From Prorocentrum cordatum (taxonomy: Eukaryota > Sar > Dinophyceae > Prorocentrales > Prorocentraceae): DNA of 64,000 nucleotides. Where the stretch lies: positions 1 to 64,000 of the forward strand of contig CAUYUJ010019919.1 of assembly GCA_963575745.1 (NCBI GenBank). Reading direction: 5' to 3'. This document shows, piece after piece, positions 28,985 to 39,401 of the stretch (positions within the stretch are counted from its first letter, which is position 1; each line of letters opens with the position of its first letter). The notes beneath the pieces are model-generated. The model worked only from the letters and a program-made list of their open reading frames with translations. It searched no databases and was not told where the DNA came from. The translations under genes and the position numbers were made by a program.

Positions 28985-29100
28985 GCCGAGGCGCACTGCA
29001 TATTGACAAACATCGAGCCTCCAGGGGCTAGCTTTTGATCCGTATCCAGTGCGCCTCGGGTTCCTGGGGAAGGGAGCCCGAGACTCCAAACTGCAATGGA
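28985..29100. mobile_element. Foldback element (GAGGCGCACTG arms)
   Basis: CCGAGGCGCACTGCATATTG on the left pairs with TATCCAGTGCGCCTCGG on the right, around GAGCCTCCAGGGGC. A small palindrome-like insertion, single copy here. Confidence 0.5.
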
Positions 29101-29284
29101 TACGGACACAAGTCTTACCCGAATCCTGATTATGCCCGGAAGATGTTCGGCCCTCTCCGCGTATTCACACAGGCTTTCACACATATGTTTCTCGTATGCT
29201 TATGTTAAGGCCGATTGTTTTCGTTGTTTCGAAATGGTGCGGTCGCTGCAGCGCAGGCCTCATTTCCGGATCGGCTCTGAATGA

Positions 29285-29291
29285 CGCTCTC

Positions 29292-29327
<36 letters not shown>

Positions 29328-29335
29328 CAGCGCGG
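29285..29335. repeat. (CT)n array
   Basis: CTCTCTCT run inside the GCTGCAGCGCAGGCCTCATT repeat also present at 18265-18420. Confidence 0.9.
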
Positions 29336-29349
29336 GCCATTTTGCGGTA

Positions 29350-30490
29350 TCCGAATTCATTTTCATCGTTGTCGCCCTCCTCGTTTCCCCTCCTCCGCCT
29401 TCCTCTGGTCCTCCTGCTCCTCCGACTCATTCCTCTCCAGCTCCTATCGTTGCTGTTCGTCCTCGTCCCCCTCCGTCCTGATCCTCGGGTTCGGATGTCA
29501 GAAATGGCGTGAGTGCACCTGGCTGGCCCCTCCCTCTCCATCCCCCCCCCTCCCTCCCGAGGCCCCAGCACCCGTCCAGCGTTAGGACGGGTGGCCACTG
29601 GGGCCAGGCGTGTAAGGAAGTGAGCTCTGGGTCCTTCGAAATCAACGGAGAGCGACCGCCTCCTTCCTTCCCTCCTTCTTCCCCCCCCCCCCCCCTCCCT
29701 CCCCCCCCCCTCCTCCTCCCTCCACCCCCACCCGCCCGCCGCCTCCCTCCTCAACCGCCCCCCTTCCTCCTCTCTCCCCCTCCCTCGCCCCGCCTCCATC
29801 CTCCTCCCTCCCCATCCCTCCGCTTTCCCCCTCCCCTTCCCTCCTCCCCTGCCTCCCCACCCCCTCCCCTTCCCCCCCGGGCCCGATCCTCCAGTCGGGT
29901 GGCGATGTATGGCCGCCGCCCCCGCGCGCGTACCTGGTGTCAGATCAGCTCGTTCGTCTGGGTGGGCGTCCCCAGGGGATGCCAATTTTGTTCACAACCC
30001 CCTCTCCACGGTCTTGTGCCGGACCAGCTCGTTCATGGGGGTGGTGTGCAAAAGTCGTGCTCCCATCCATGCGCCCTCCCCCAGCGTCTCCCTCCACCGC
30101 CTCCCTGCTCCACCGCCTCCCCCCCTCCCTCCTCGCCCTCCCCCCCCCTCTCTCGCCTCCCCCCCTCCCCTCCCTTCCCCCCCTCCTCCCTCCGCTTTCC
30201 CCCTCCCTCCTCCCCCCTCCCTGCCTGCCCCTTCCCCCCCCCGCTCCCCCCCCTCCCCCGACACCCTCCGGGCCCGCTCCTCCCGCGCCCTCCTCCCGCA
30301 GCGCCCCCGCGCGGCCGGCGCCCACGGCGGGCGCGGCGCCCGCGGGGGGCGGCGGGGCGCCGCGGCCGATGCCGCCGCCGCCGCGGGAGCCCCGCGGCCC
30401 GCGGCGCTCGGGGCGGCCCGGGGGGGCGGCGCCGAGCGCCAACGCGTGGGCCGAGTCTCTGGGCCTCCAGGCCGCGACAACGAGGGGGCT
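29350..30490. repeat. C-rich polypyrimidine tracts and GCC-rich sequence
   Basis: 29650-29880 and 30080-30260 are CCCTCC tracts. Between and after them (29880-30075, 30270-30490) the sequence is GC-rich, with CGGTCGTGTGCCG-like blocks near 30010-30030 and GCGCCGC runs. Very long open frames are compositional. No gene recognised. Confidence 0.7.
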
Positions 30491-30491
30491 C

Positions 30492-30735
30492 CTCCTCCTC
30501 CTCCTCCTCCTCCTCCTCCTCTCCTTGTCCTCCTCCTTGTCCTCCTCCTCCTCCTCCTCCTCCTTCTTGTCCTCCTCCCCTCCTCCTCCTCCTCCTCCCC
30601 TCCTCCTCCTCCTCCTCCTCCTCCTCCTCCTCCTCCTCCTCCGTGTTCTCCTCCTTCTCCTCCTTGTCCTCTTCACCTCCTCCTCTTCCTCTTCCTCTTC
30701 CTCCTCCTCCTCCTCCTCCTCCTCCCTTTCTCCTG
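30492..30735. repeat. (CTC)n array
   Basis: CTC/TCC triplets with TTG interruptions. Confidence 0.95.
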
Positions 30736-30739
30736 AGAT

Positions 30740-31230
30740 CCTGGCGTTGCGATGTTTTTCGCACCAGGCGTTTTCGCACGGTTTCGGGCCCCAGGGCCCT
30801 CATATATCGATCTGGCTGACGCAGAACGATGGGGTCCGGGGCTCCGGTCGTGATTTGTTGCGATGTTGCATTTTTTGTGCTACGTCGGAGCTCAGGGTCT
30901 CTGAGCCAGTGTTGGGCCACCTCCGCGCATCAGCTGGCTCAAATCCTAGGGGGTGCAGTCAGACCGTGGTGTAAGAGCGAGGACTGTTCAGGGAGGGTAT
31001 CCTCATGGTTTCCGTGTCAGTTCGGTGTTCTGTGTGTCTTGGCTGGCGGAGGGTCTTGTGTTCTCGAGGTCTGTTCTTCTGGTCTAGGTCCGGCTGGAAG
31101 TGGGCGGAGGCCAGTTGGCCCAGATCGCTGGCGTTCATAACCCCCTGGCCCCCTAGCACTCCCCGCGGAGATCCGAGCGACTAGGCCTAGGCCCATCCGA
31201 GCGAATAACACCCTGACTCGAGCAGATCGC
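30740..31230. other. Low-repeat sequence, no gene recognised
   Basis: Contains GTTCAGGGAGGGT...CTGGCGGAGGGTCTTG (30985-31090), related to 15772-15905, and a block GATCGCTGGCGTTCATAA (31122) found reversed near 46498. Mosaic of old dispersed repeats. Confidence 0.4.
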
Positions 31231-31233
31231 ACT

Positions 31234-31295
31234 CTCTCCTCCTCCTCCTCCTCCTCCTCCTCCTCCTCCTCCTCCTCCTCCTCCTCCTCCTCCTC

Positions 31296-31326
<31 letters not shown>

Positions 31327-31330
31327 TCCT
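31234..31330. repeat. (CTC)n array
   Basis: Pure CTC for about 85 bp, then C-rich. The adjacent 31340-31480 holds a direct repeat of GCCGCGGGAGGACGGGCC. Confidence 0.95.
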
Positions 31331-31531
31331 CCCAGCCAGAAGGCAAACCAGGGCCTGGAGCGCCGCGGGAGGACGGGCCCGCTCGCGCCGACAGCGTGCT
31401 GTCCCGCCACAGCGCCGACAGCGCCGCGGGAGGACGGGCCTGCTCGCGGGGGTCCCCCCAGCGTGCTGTCCCGCGCGCTCGGTGGCCGACCCGCTGCCCT
31501 CTGAAGCCGCGCAGCACGGGCTTCAGTCCTC

Positions 31532-31745
31532 CCAGATGGGGGTCCCAGATGGGGGTCGGAGGATCGCGCCGCATCGCCGATGCATCGGCTGTGCGGCTCG
31601 ATGTGGAGCCCAATGTTCTCCGCGCCAGCGTCGCAGATACACCGCCGACGTCGCGGATGCAACGCCGATGCATCGCCGATGCGTCAGCGATGCATGGGCG
31701 ATGCGGCGCGATCCTCCGACCCCATCTACTCGGACCCCATCTAGG
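31532..31745. mobile_element. Inverted-repeat element family A, copy 2 (complete)
   Basis: Left arm ATGGGGGTCGGAGGATCGCG and right arm CGCGATCCTCCGACCCCATC are long inverted repeats (about 40-50 bp) extended by CTACTCGGACCCCATCTA on the right. The middle carries GATGTGGAGCCC and CGATGCATCGCCGATGC units. Confidence 0.85.
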
Positions 31746-31975
31746 GCGCTTCTGAAGACCACTCATGCCTGTTGCGTGTTGCGTGCTGCGTGTTGTTGGC
31801 AGAATTCGGCAGGCCGGGACCTCGCGTGTCTGGGGAGCGTTCCAGAGCGTGCCGTGGACCGCTCGAGGGGCGCTGCCGCGTGCGCGGCGCCTCTCTCGTG
31901 CCGCTCGGGGGCGGATCGAGCGGCCCTTGATGAGTCGCTCCCGAGCGTGCCGAAACGCTTTCAGAGTGTTCTGGA

Positions 31976-32062
31976 CTCCTCCTCCTCCTCCTCCTCCTCC
32001 TCCTCCTCCTCCTCCACCGCCTCCGCCTCGTCGTCCTCCTCCTCCTCCTCCTCTTCCTGATC
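31976..32062. repeat. (CTC)n array
   Basis: CTC triplets flanked by CAGAGTGTTC and GAACGCCTTC-type palindromic motifs. Region 32063-33040 has no recognisable gene. Confidence 0.92.
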
Positions 32063-33049
32063 CCCCTTCTTCTCCTCGACGAAGACGGCCTGCACGGGCA
32101 GGCTTCATCTCCAACTCCTCCTCATCCTCCCACCCGGCGGCGAGCCCAGAGGGGGTACCTGAGGGGGGGCGGGCTTCCTCAGAGGGCTCGGAAGTCCCCC
32201 AGCCTTCTGAGAAGTTTCCCACGCCTTTCCCGAAGACACAGAGAACCCCTCAGACGGCGCGAGGACTCGAGGACTTCTGAGAAGTCCCGCCGCCTTCTGA
32301 AAAGGTCTTCTCCTTCTCACTTCCCCCTTCGCTCGCCGCCGATCTTCGGACGGGGCGAGGGCGAGATAAATCCGTTCCGGAGCGTTTCGGAACGCCTTCA
32401 GAGCGTTCTGGAGCGCTCTGAGAAGGCCGCGGCGCTTGGTGCATCCTCAGAGCCGCTGGATCTCAGATGTCCTCGATGCATCCTCACCAGAATTTGCCCT
32501 CGTCCTGGTATCGTCTTATCTCTGGACTGGTCGTGGCGCCCGGTGCAGTATCCTCCAGAACCGCCAGATTTCAGAGATCCCCTACTTGTCCAAGCCCGAT
32601 TTCGTCCTGGTCCTGAGAATGAGTGAGAGAGAGAGGGAGAACAACCCACCCCCAAACCCACCAGGATTCTATATTTTGTTCTGGAATGCTTGTGGACTTA
32701 GTCGACACGCCCCTACGGCGACGATTGCGACTCGCATCGCTTCCGGTTTCACAAACATTGTGATACACCCTTTTCCGTTTTTGTGAAACAGTTTCTGCGT
32801 GTTTCATAAATGCGTTTCTTCGTTGATCACGTTGTCCCGTTGCACGTGCGCGGTTGCGCGATCTGATCCGTGTCCCAGGCAAATGCGTGCGCGGCAGTTT
32901 TTCTTTTCCCGGGCCCTCGGCGGCTGCATTGTACGCAAATTATTGCCAGGGGCCTCTCCTGGGGCGTACATGCAGCTGACGATGGTGGTCGGGCCACAGG
33001 CTCTCGAGGGAAGGTTTGAACATATGACATGTGATGTGCTGAAACACAC

Positions 33050-33848
<799 letters not shown>

Positions 33849-33850
33849 CA

Positions 33851-33872
33851 TCCGTAGCCATTTTGGCTCAAG
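33851..33872 (+). other. Genomic copy of the dinoflagellate spliced leader (DinoSL)
   Basis: All 22 bases match the known dinoflagellate leader (core GTAGCCATTTTGGCTCAAG, preceded by TCC). The next bases are GCAATG, not the GT donor of an SL RNA gene, so this is a leader already joined to an mRNA and copied back to DNA. It stands at the exact boundary between (CA)n and element 2, 178 bp before the ORF1 ATG. Confidence 0.93.
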
Positions 33873-34050
33873 GCAATGCGCCACCCGACGACCGCGAGTC
33901 CGAGAGGGCGTTCTGAGCGCGAGGGGTCGCGTTTTGGGATCAATTCTCGGAAAACGACTGTTCTCTGGGCCGCCCTGGCCAACGTTGCTCTTTGGGGAAC
34001 TGTATCGTGTGGCCCCCCCCACACACACTCCGCACAGTTTTGGAGCAGCA

Positions 34051-35262
34051 ATGGCACCAGTCGGTCGCAGAGACGAGCAGCGCACCAAGTGGTGTTGCAA
34101 GTGGTGCAAGGGACGAGATGGGAAGCCATTCGTCAACTATCCAGACAAGCTGGCCTGTCACTCGTGTGCTATGCCCAAGGCTGTGGCATTCAAAGGCAAG
34201 CCAGCGCCCAAGACAAATGTTCCTTCTACTCGGTCAGGGACCAAGCCGCCTGGCAGCGCAGGTGTGAAGCCTCTTGAGAAGCAGCTTCTGGCCATGTCCA
34301 ACAAGGTCGCGCAGCTGGAGAAGGAACTCAAGAAGAAAACAGACGCAGCCGATCGCTGACGACGCGGGTACTGAGCGCACAGAGCTTGACCTGGTCGCAT
34401 GCAGCAAGGCTCGCATTGCAGAGTTGGACAGCCTCATCACGCATCTCAGTCTCACGAAGCCTCTGCCCCCTGAGATCGAGGCGGTGGTCGAAGGCTATCG
34501 CAAGGAAAAGGAGCCCCTCCGCGCCCAGGTGTTCGAGGAGAAGCCTGTCCCCGTCAAGGTGCAGGAGCTTTCCAACAAGATCATTCGGTTGGACAAGCAG
34601 CAGCTGCGCTGGCAATCCACTCTGGACGAGAAAAAGGCCAAGCTCAAGAAGCTCGAGGCTGAGATTGCCGAGGGCGAGGATGCCATGGCCAAGTTGCGTG
34701 CTCAGCTGGTGGCTATGCACGCTGAGCGTGCCCAGTTGTGCAGTGTGCTTCCCGACCCGCATCCGGAGCCTCCTGAAGATGGTGCTGGCGATCGTTACAC
34801 GCTCTCTAAGATGTGCCTGGTGCTGGAGCGCATGGGCCTGGCGCACTCGCTCTCATCGAAGGTGGAGGGCGTTGTGGCCGAGCTTCGAGAGGCGGAGCTG
34901 GCGGCGCAGCGCGCAAAGCAGCAGAGGCAGGAGGAGGCCGCGCGCGCCGCTGCCCTGGCAGGTGGCCAAGCGGCTGCTGCGGCCGCTGAGGGCGTGCCTG
35001 AGGCTGGCGCAGCTTCGGGCGCTGGTCCTGTGCATTTGGCCCTCCAGCTCCTGAGGATTCGCCCATGGGCGACGAGGAGCTCGACAGCGCCACCACTGAG
35101 GAGCTCAGGGCTTTCCTCGAGGCCTGTGGGCTGGAGAAGCTTGCGGGCGGCACAGATGACGATGCTGAGCTGCGCGACGCTGTCAAGCGTTGCCTCAAGC
35201 CCCCATCTTGGCAGGAAGTCAAGCGCCGACGGAAGGCAGCAGCTGGCACCATGGATGCCTGA
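34051..35262 (+). pseudogene. Element 2 ORF1: zinc finger and coiled-coil (gag-like) protein
   Basis: ATG 34051 opens with MAPVGRRDEQ and a CKWC...CHSC zinc finger (residues 16-40). A first coiled coil (LEKQLLAMSNKVAQLEKELK) follows, then the frame shifts +1 near 34345 (the original frame stops at 34359). A second, longer coiled coil rich in Lys/Glu/Leu lies at about 34560-34740, then an Ala-rich linker. Near 35035-35043 the frame returns (PPAPEDSPMGDEEL) and encodes a short acidic LEACGLEKLAGG region and the basic KRRRKAAAG tail before TGA at 35260-35262. The two shifts cancel, so the protein would be continuous but for two indels. By family analogy it binds element RNA. Confidence 0.7.
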
Positions 35263-35272
35263 GACAGTCGCA

Positions 35273-36680
35273 ATGATGATGAGTCCAGGTAGCCAGAATC
35301 TCGAGAATAACCAGGCTGTGGAGCTTGCTTCGGAGGGCCATTTCGAGCGTGTCCGCTCTGGTGCCAGTGCGCGCACCCCGTGTGCCCAGGGGGAAGGGCC
35401 TGCTGCATGCGAGGCCCGCCGCGGTGGGATGGCCGATGCCCTCGCACATGGAGTTGCTGCTGGCGGCCTGGTGAGGTGCTGCGATGCTCACCCCACCGCC
35501 CTCCCTGTAAGTCCGAGCGAGGCCCGCGGCGGTGGGGTGGCCGATGCCCTCGCACATGGTGTCGCTGCTGGCGGCCTGGTGAGGTGCTGCGACGCTCGCC
35601 CCATCGCCCTCCCTGTAAGCCCGAGCGAGGCCCACAGCGGTGGGGTGGCCGATGCTCTCGCACAGGAAGCTCCCCTTGGCGGCAGGGTGAGGTGCTGCGA
35701 CGCTCGCCCCGTCGCCCCCCCTATAAGCCCGAGCGAGGCCCACCGCGGTGGGGTGGTCGATGCCCTCGCACATGGAGTTGCTGCTGGCGGCCTGGCGAGG
35801 TGCTGCGACGCTCGCCCCGTCGCCCCCCCTGTAAGACCGAGCGAGGCCCACCGCGGTGGGGTGGTCGATGCCCTCGCACATGGAGTTGCTGCTGGCGGCC
35901 TGGTGAGGTGCCGCGACGCTCGCCCCGTCGCCCTCCCTGTAAGTCCGAGCGAGGCCCACCGCGGTGGGGTGGCCGATGCCCTCGCACACGGAGCTGCTGC
36001 TGGCGGCCTGGTGAGGTGTTGTGACGCTTGCCCCGTCGCCCTCCCTGTAAGCCCGAGCGAGGCCCACCGTGGTGGGGTGGCCGGTGCCCTCGCACAGGGA
36101 GTCGTTGCTGGCGGCCTGGAGAGGCGCGGCAACGATCGCCCCGTCGCCCACCCTGTAAGCCCGAGCAGGACCCACCGCAGGGAGGTAGCCGATGCCCTTG
36201 CAAATGATGTTGCCGAAGTCGGCCTGGGAAGGTGTTGCGATGTTCGCCCCACCACCATCCCTGTAAGCACGAGCGAGGACCACGCTGGTGGGGTGGCCGA
36301 TGCCTTTGCACATGGAGTTGCTGAAGGCGGCGCTGAGAGGTGCTGCGACGCTTGCATTGTTGAGTTGCACGATGGCGAGAGGTATAGCCAGGCTCCAGGG
36401 AGGAGTCCGCCACGGCGTCGACGACCTGCTCTGCCTGAGGACACACCGTGCACAGTGGCGGACCACACGACACGGCCTGGGCTTCATATTGTCACCGTCA
36501 ATGCGAACTCGCATGGGACGCTGATGCGGTATCTAAACACGGCGGACGCGGACATTGTGCTCGCCCAGGAGACACATGCGACCGACACCAAGCTCCCAGA
36601 GGTACAAGCTGATGCTCTTGATCTGGGCTGGCGGGGACAATGGCTGGCGGCTACCCCTACCCTAGATGGAGGCTCGGAAG
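35273..36680 (+). pseudogene. Element 2 ORF2, N-terminal part: 36-residue repeats and start of endonuclease
   Basis: ATG 35273 lies 10 bases after the ORF1 stop. The frame is open through nine copies of a 36-codon repeat (35411-36382) and then reads LHIVTVNANSHG...DADIVLAQETHA, the first strand and catalytic Glu motif of the endonuclease (36483-36580). It leaves frame in a run of eight G at about 36679-36686. One G fewer would restore GGVAVLAR, so a single-base homopolymer insertion explains the break. Confidence 0.7.
35411..36382 (+). repeat. Nine-copy 108-bp in-frame tandem repeat in element 2
   Basis: GAGGCC starts at 35411, 35519, 35627, 35735, 35843, 35951, 36059, 36167 and (as GAGGAC) 36275, a strict 108-bp period. 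Translated in the ORF2 frame, each unit carries GGVADALAHGVAAGGL then RCCDARPVALPV. The Cys-Cys pair and the GGVADA motif are the best kept. The outer copies are the most diverged. Confidence 0.95.
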
Positions 36681-39401
36681 GGGGGGGTGGCAGTTCTCGC
36701 ACGCACGTACATCCAGGTAACTTCAGCACCTTTCCTCAAGGCAGGGGAGATCGTTCCAGGGCGTGCTGTTGCTGGAGTGGTGCACGCAGGACCCTCTGGC
36801 GGACTGGTTTGCGTCTCATTGTATCTGTTCACTGGCGAGGGCCGCACGCCACGTAACCTCGCCATCGTCTGGGAGGTCTGTAAATCTGTCAAGAGGTTGT
36901 CTGATGCAGGGTACCCGTGGCTCATCGCTGGAGACTATAACATGACGCCCGACGAGTTGTTAGAGCACAACTGGCTGCATTTGGTGAAGGGAGTGTGTTG
37001 TGCTCCGTCCAGTCCCACCTGCGTGCAAACCCTTCCTGGGCGTGTGCTGGACGATTTCATCCTCCATCGGTCCCTCACTGATGCGAAGGCGTTCTCCCTG
37101 GACGTGCTGGTGGATACGAGTCTTTGGCCTCACCAGCCAGTCCAGCTACAACTGCCTCATGCCAAGCTAGCACTGCGGAAGCGAGTCCTGAAGCAGCCGG
37201 AGGCGTTCCCTCCCCTCAAGCCTGGATGTGCTCGCTACCCATGGTGTTGGGGGAAGGTCATCACGGATGCACAGCAGGTGCAGAGCGGTGGGCAGCTGGC
37301 CGCAGTCTGGGACCTCATGCTAGATGGCATTGAATGGGAGCTTGCAAATCGACATGACCTTGTGGGTCGACAGAGAGCCGCTCACCTCGGGCGTGCAGGC
37401 CCCCCTGTGTTGCGTAACCTACCAGTTGCCTGGGCACCTGCACGTCGGCGCGAGCGTTTTGGCAGGACCGCTTCGGCTTGGGCGGTAGCTGCGCGGTGGG
37501 CGAGGCACCTCAAGTCCGTCCGTCAGGTTTTGTTGCGGGACATCGGCGTGCTGGATGCCATGGCAGGGAATGCCGAGGCCGACCCCAAGTTGCTACAACG
37601 CTTGGGCCAACTCTTGCATGAGGCAGAGGTGTACACTCGCAAGCTCCTGCGGCAGCACCATCTTCTTGATTTACTTGATGCCGAGGCGCGTGCGTTCTTC
37701 GCCGCTGGTTTGGAAGGGCTGGCGCTCGACACCTTTGAGGAGCAGGTGGGCCGCATCAGTCCGAGAAGCGACGTTCACAGCAATGCAGCAGGGGCGAAGG
37801 CCACGGCGGCTTGGCAAGAGTGGGCGAATGCCTCCTTTCTAGGAGGTGCAGGGCTCGCCCACAGATTCACGAAGGTGAAGATGGAAGTGGGAGTGCCCAC
37901 TGCTGGCAGCTCGTGCCAGCCCACTGCCCTGGCCGATGCGGAGCTTGACGTGTGGGCAGGTATTTGGCAGCATCACCAGCTCCGTGAGGTCGACCCCCCC
38001 GCAGGCGCCGAGAACTGGGGTGACCTCGAGCCCGTCACGGTGGCCAAGCTGCGCGAGGTGCTGTACACCTTCCCCGTTAAGTCGGCAGTGGGGCAGACTG
38101 GCCTTCACCCCAGGCAGCTGGACCAGTTGTCCGACACGGCCCTGCTCGCAGTCTCTTTGGTCTTCACTCTTTGCGAGCAAAGGCTGCAGTGGCCGCCTGA
38201 CAGGCTGGCTACGATCCTCGTCCGCTTGCCCAGGGCCAGCGGGGGAACCCGACTGATTGGCCTGCTGAACTCTCTGCTGCGAGTTTGGGGCCGAGCGAGG
38301 CGCCCAATTTCCGCAGACTGGAGTAAGGCACATCGGAGTGCGCACAGCTGGGGCTCGGGGGCGGGTCGTAGCTCATCGGCATCTGCTTTCTGCTTGGCGC
38401 TGACTAACGAGATGGATGTGGCGCACGGGAAGAAAACGCTCACGCTGCTGATCGACATTTGGAAATGTTTCGAGCTTATCGACCCCAGCGTCCTGCTGCG
38501 AGAGGCCGCATTAGTCGGTTACCCGTTGAGGATGGCCTGGATGCGCATTCAGGCTTATCGGCAGCGACGCACTCTGCGGGCGCACGGCAGCGAGTCGAAG
38601 TTCTTTGTCTCCGAGCAGGGCATCGTGGCAGGATGCCCACATGCGACGACAGTGCTGGAGATCCTCCTTTATAGGTCCATGTGTAGGCTCTCGGCGATCT
38701 GCCCCAATGTGGCGCCTCACCAGCTGGTGGACGACACGTCGCTGAGATGGAGTGGAGCTGAGGCGCAGTGTGCAGAGGAGGTGGCCCTGGCAGCCGACGA
38801 AGCACAGGAGGCGCTCACTGACCTTCGATTGCCAGTGCAGGTGAAGAAGCTGGGCTATGTCGCCTCGGACGCGGCCACGGAGCGCGCGGTGCTGCGGGTC
38901 ACTCAGCAGCGCCACATAGCACGCCAGCGCTGGATGCGTAACCTAGGGCACGGGCTCACGACGGTGCGGCCGTTACGGCTGCAGGAGCAGGTGCGGATGC
39001 TCGCGCTGCGCACTCGGGTACGACGGCTCCATATCCTCAAACGTGTTGTGGGGGTTCGACGGATGGCACGGATCCAGAGCACAGGCCTCGCACCCTCTGT
39101 GCTTCACGGTGCGGCTGTCATGGGCGTGGCTGAGCATGTTCTGAAGCCCGTGCGCACGCTTGCAGGTGCCTTAGCAGGCGTGAAAGCGGCGGCTTCTTTG
39201 ACGACAGGCTTGGTGATGCAGCGTCACCGTCTTTGCTGCCACGTTGGAGCTGCCCTACCTCTACGCGTCGTGGCTGTGGGAGGCGAAGGTGTCCATCACG
39301 CAGCCCCAGCACGCTTGGGAGGTGACGGTGTCTCGTATGCAGAAGGCCGAGACATGGTCCAAAGTCACGGGCCCGCTCTCGGCACTGTGGATGACGCTTA
39401 G
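36666..39401 (+). pseudogene. Element 2 ORF2, middle part: endonuclease and reverse transcriptase
   Basis: Counting from 36666 (frame limit, not a true start), GGVAVLAR resumes the endonuclease, with AGDYN at 88-92, LDDF at 128-131 and PHQPV at 155-159 as catalytic positions. A connecting region of about 300 residues leads to RT: GQTGLHPRQL near 476, LPRASGGTRLIGLL at 521-534, motif A LLIDIWKCFE with Asp597, motif B QGIVAGCPHATT at 651-662 and motif C LVDD at 687-690 (V replaces the commoner aromatic). The thumb region continues to about 39225, where coding passes to the next frame. The residues needed for polymerisation appear intact. Confidence 0.85.

Noticed and set aside
33851-33950. SL RNA gene at the exact DinoSL match
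   Set aside because: The leader is followed by GC, not the GT donor of an SL RNA, and no short intron-like stem region follows. It lies at the start of a retroelement 5' UTR.
35721-36514. Long minus-strand frames over the 108-bp repeat
   Set aside because: The 36-codon period opens frames on both strands. Only the plus frame is continuous with the endonuclease.
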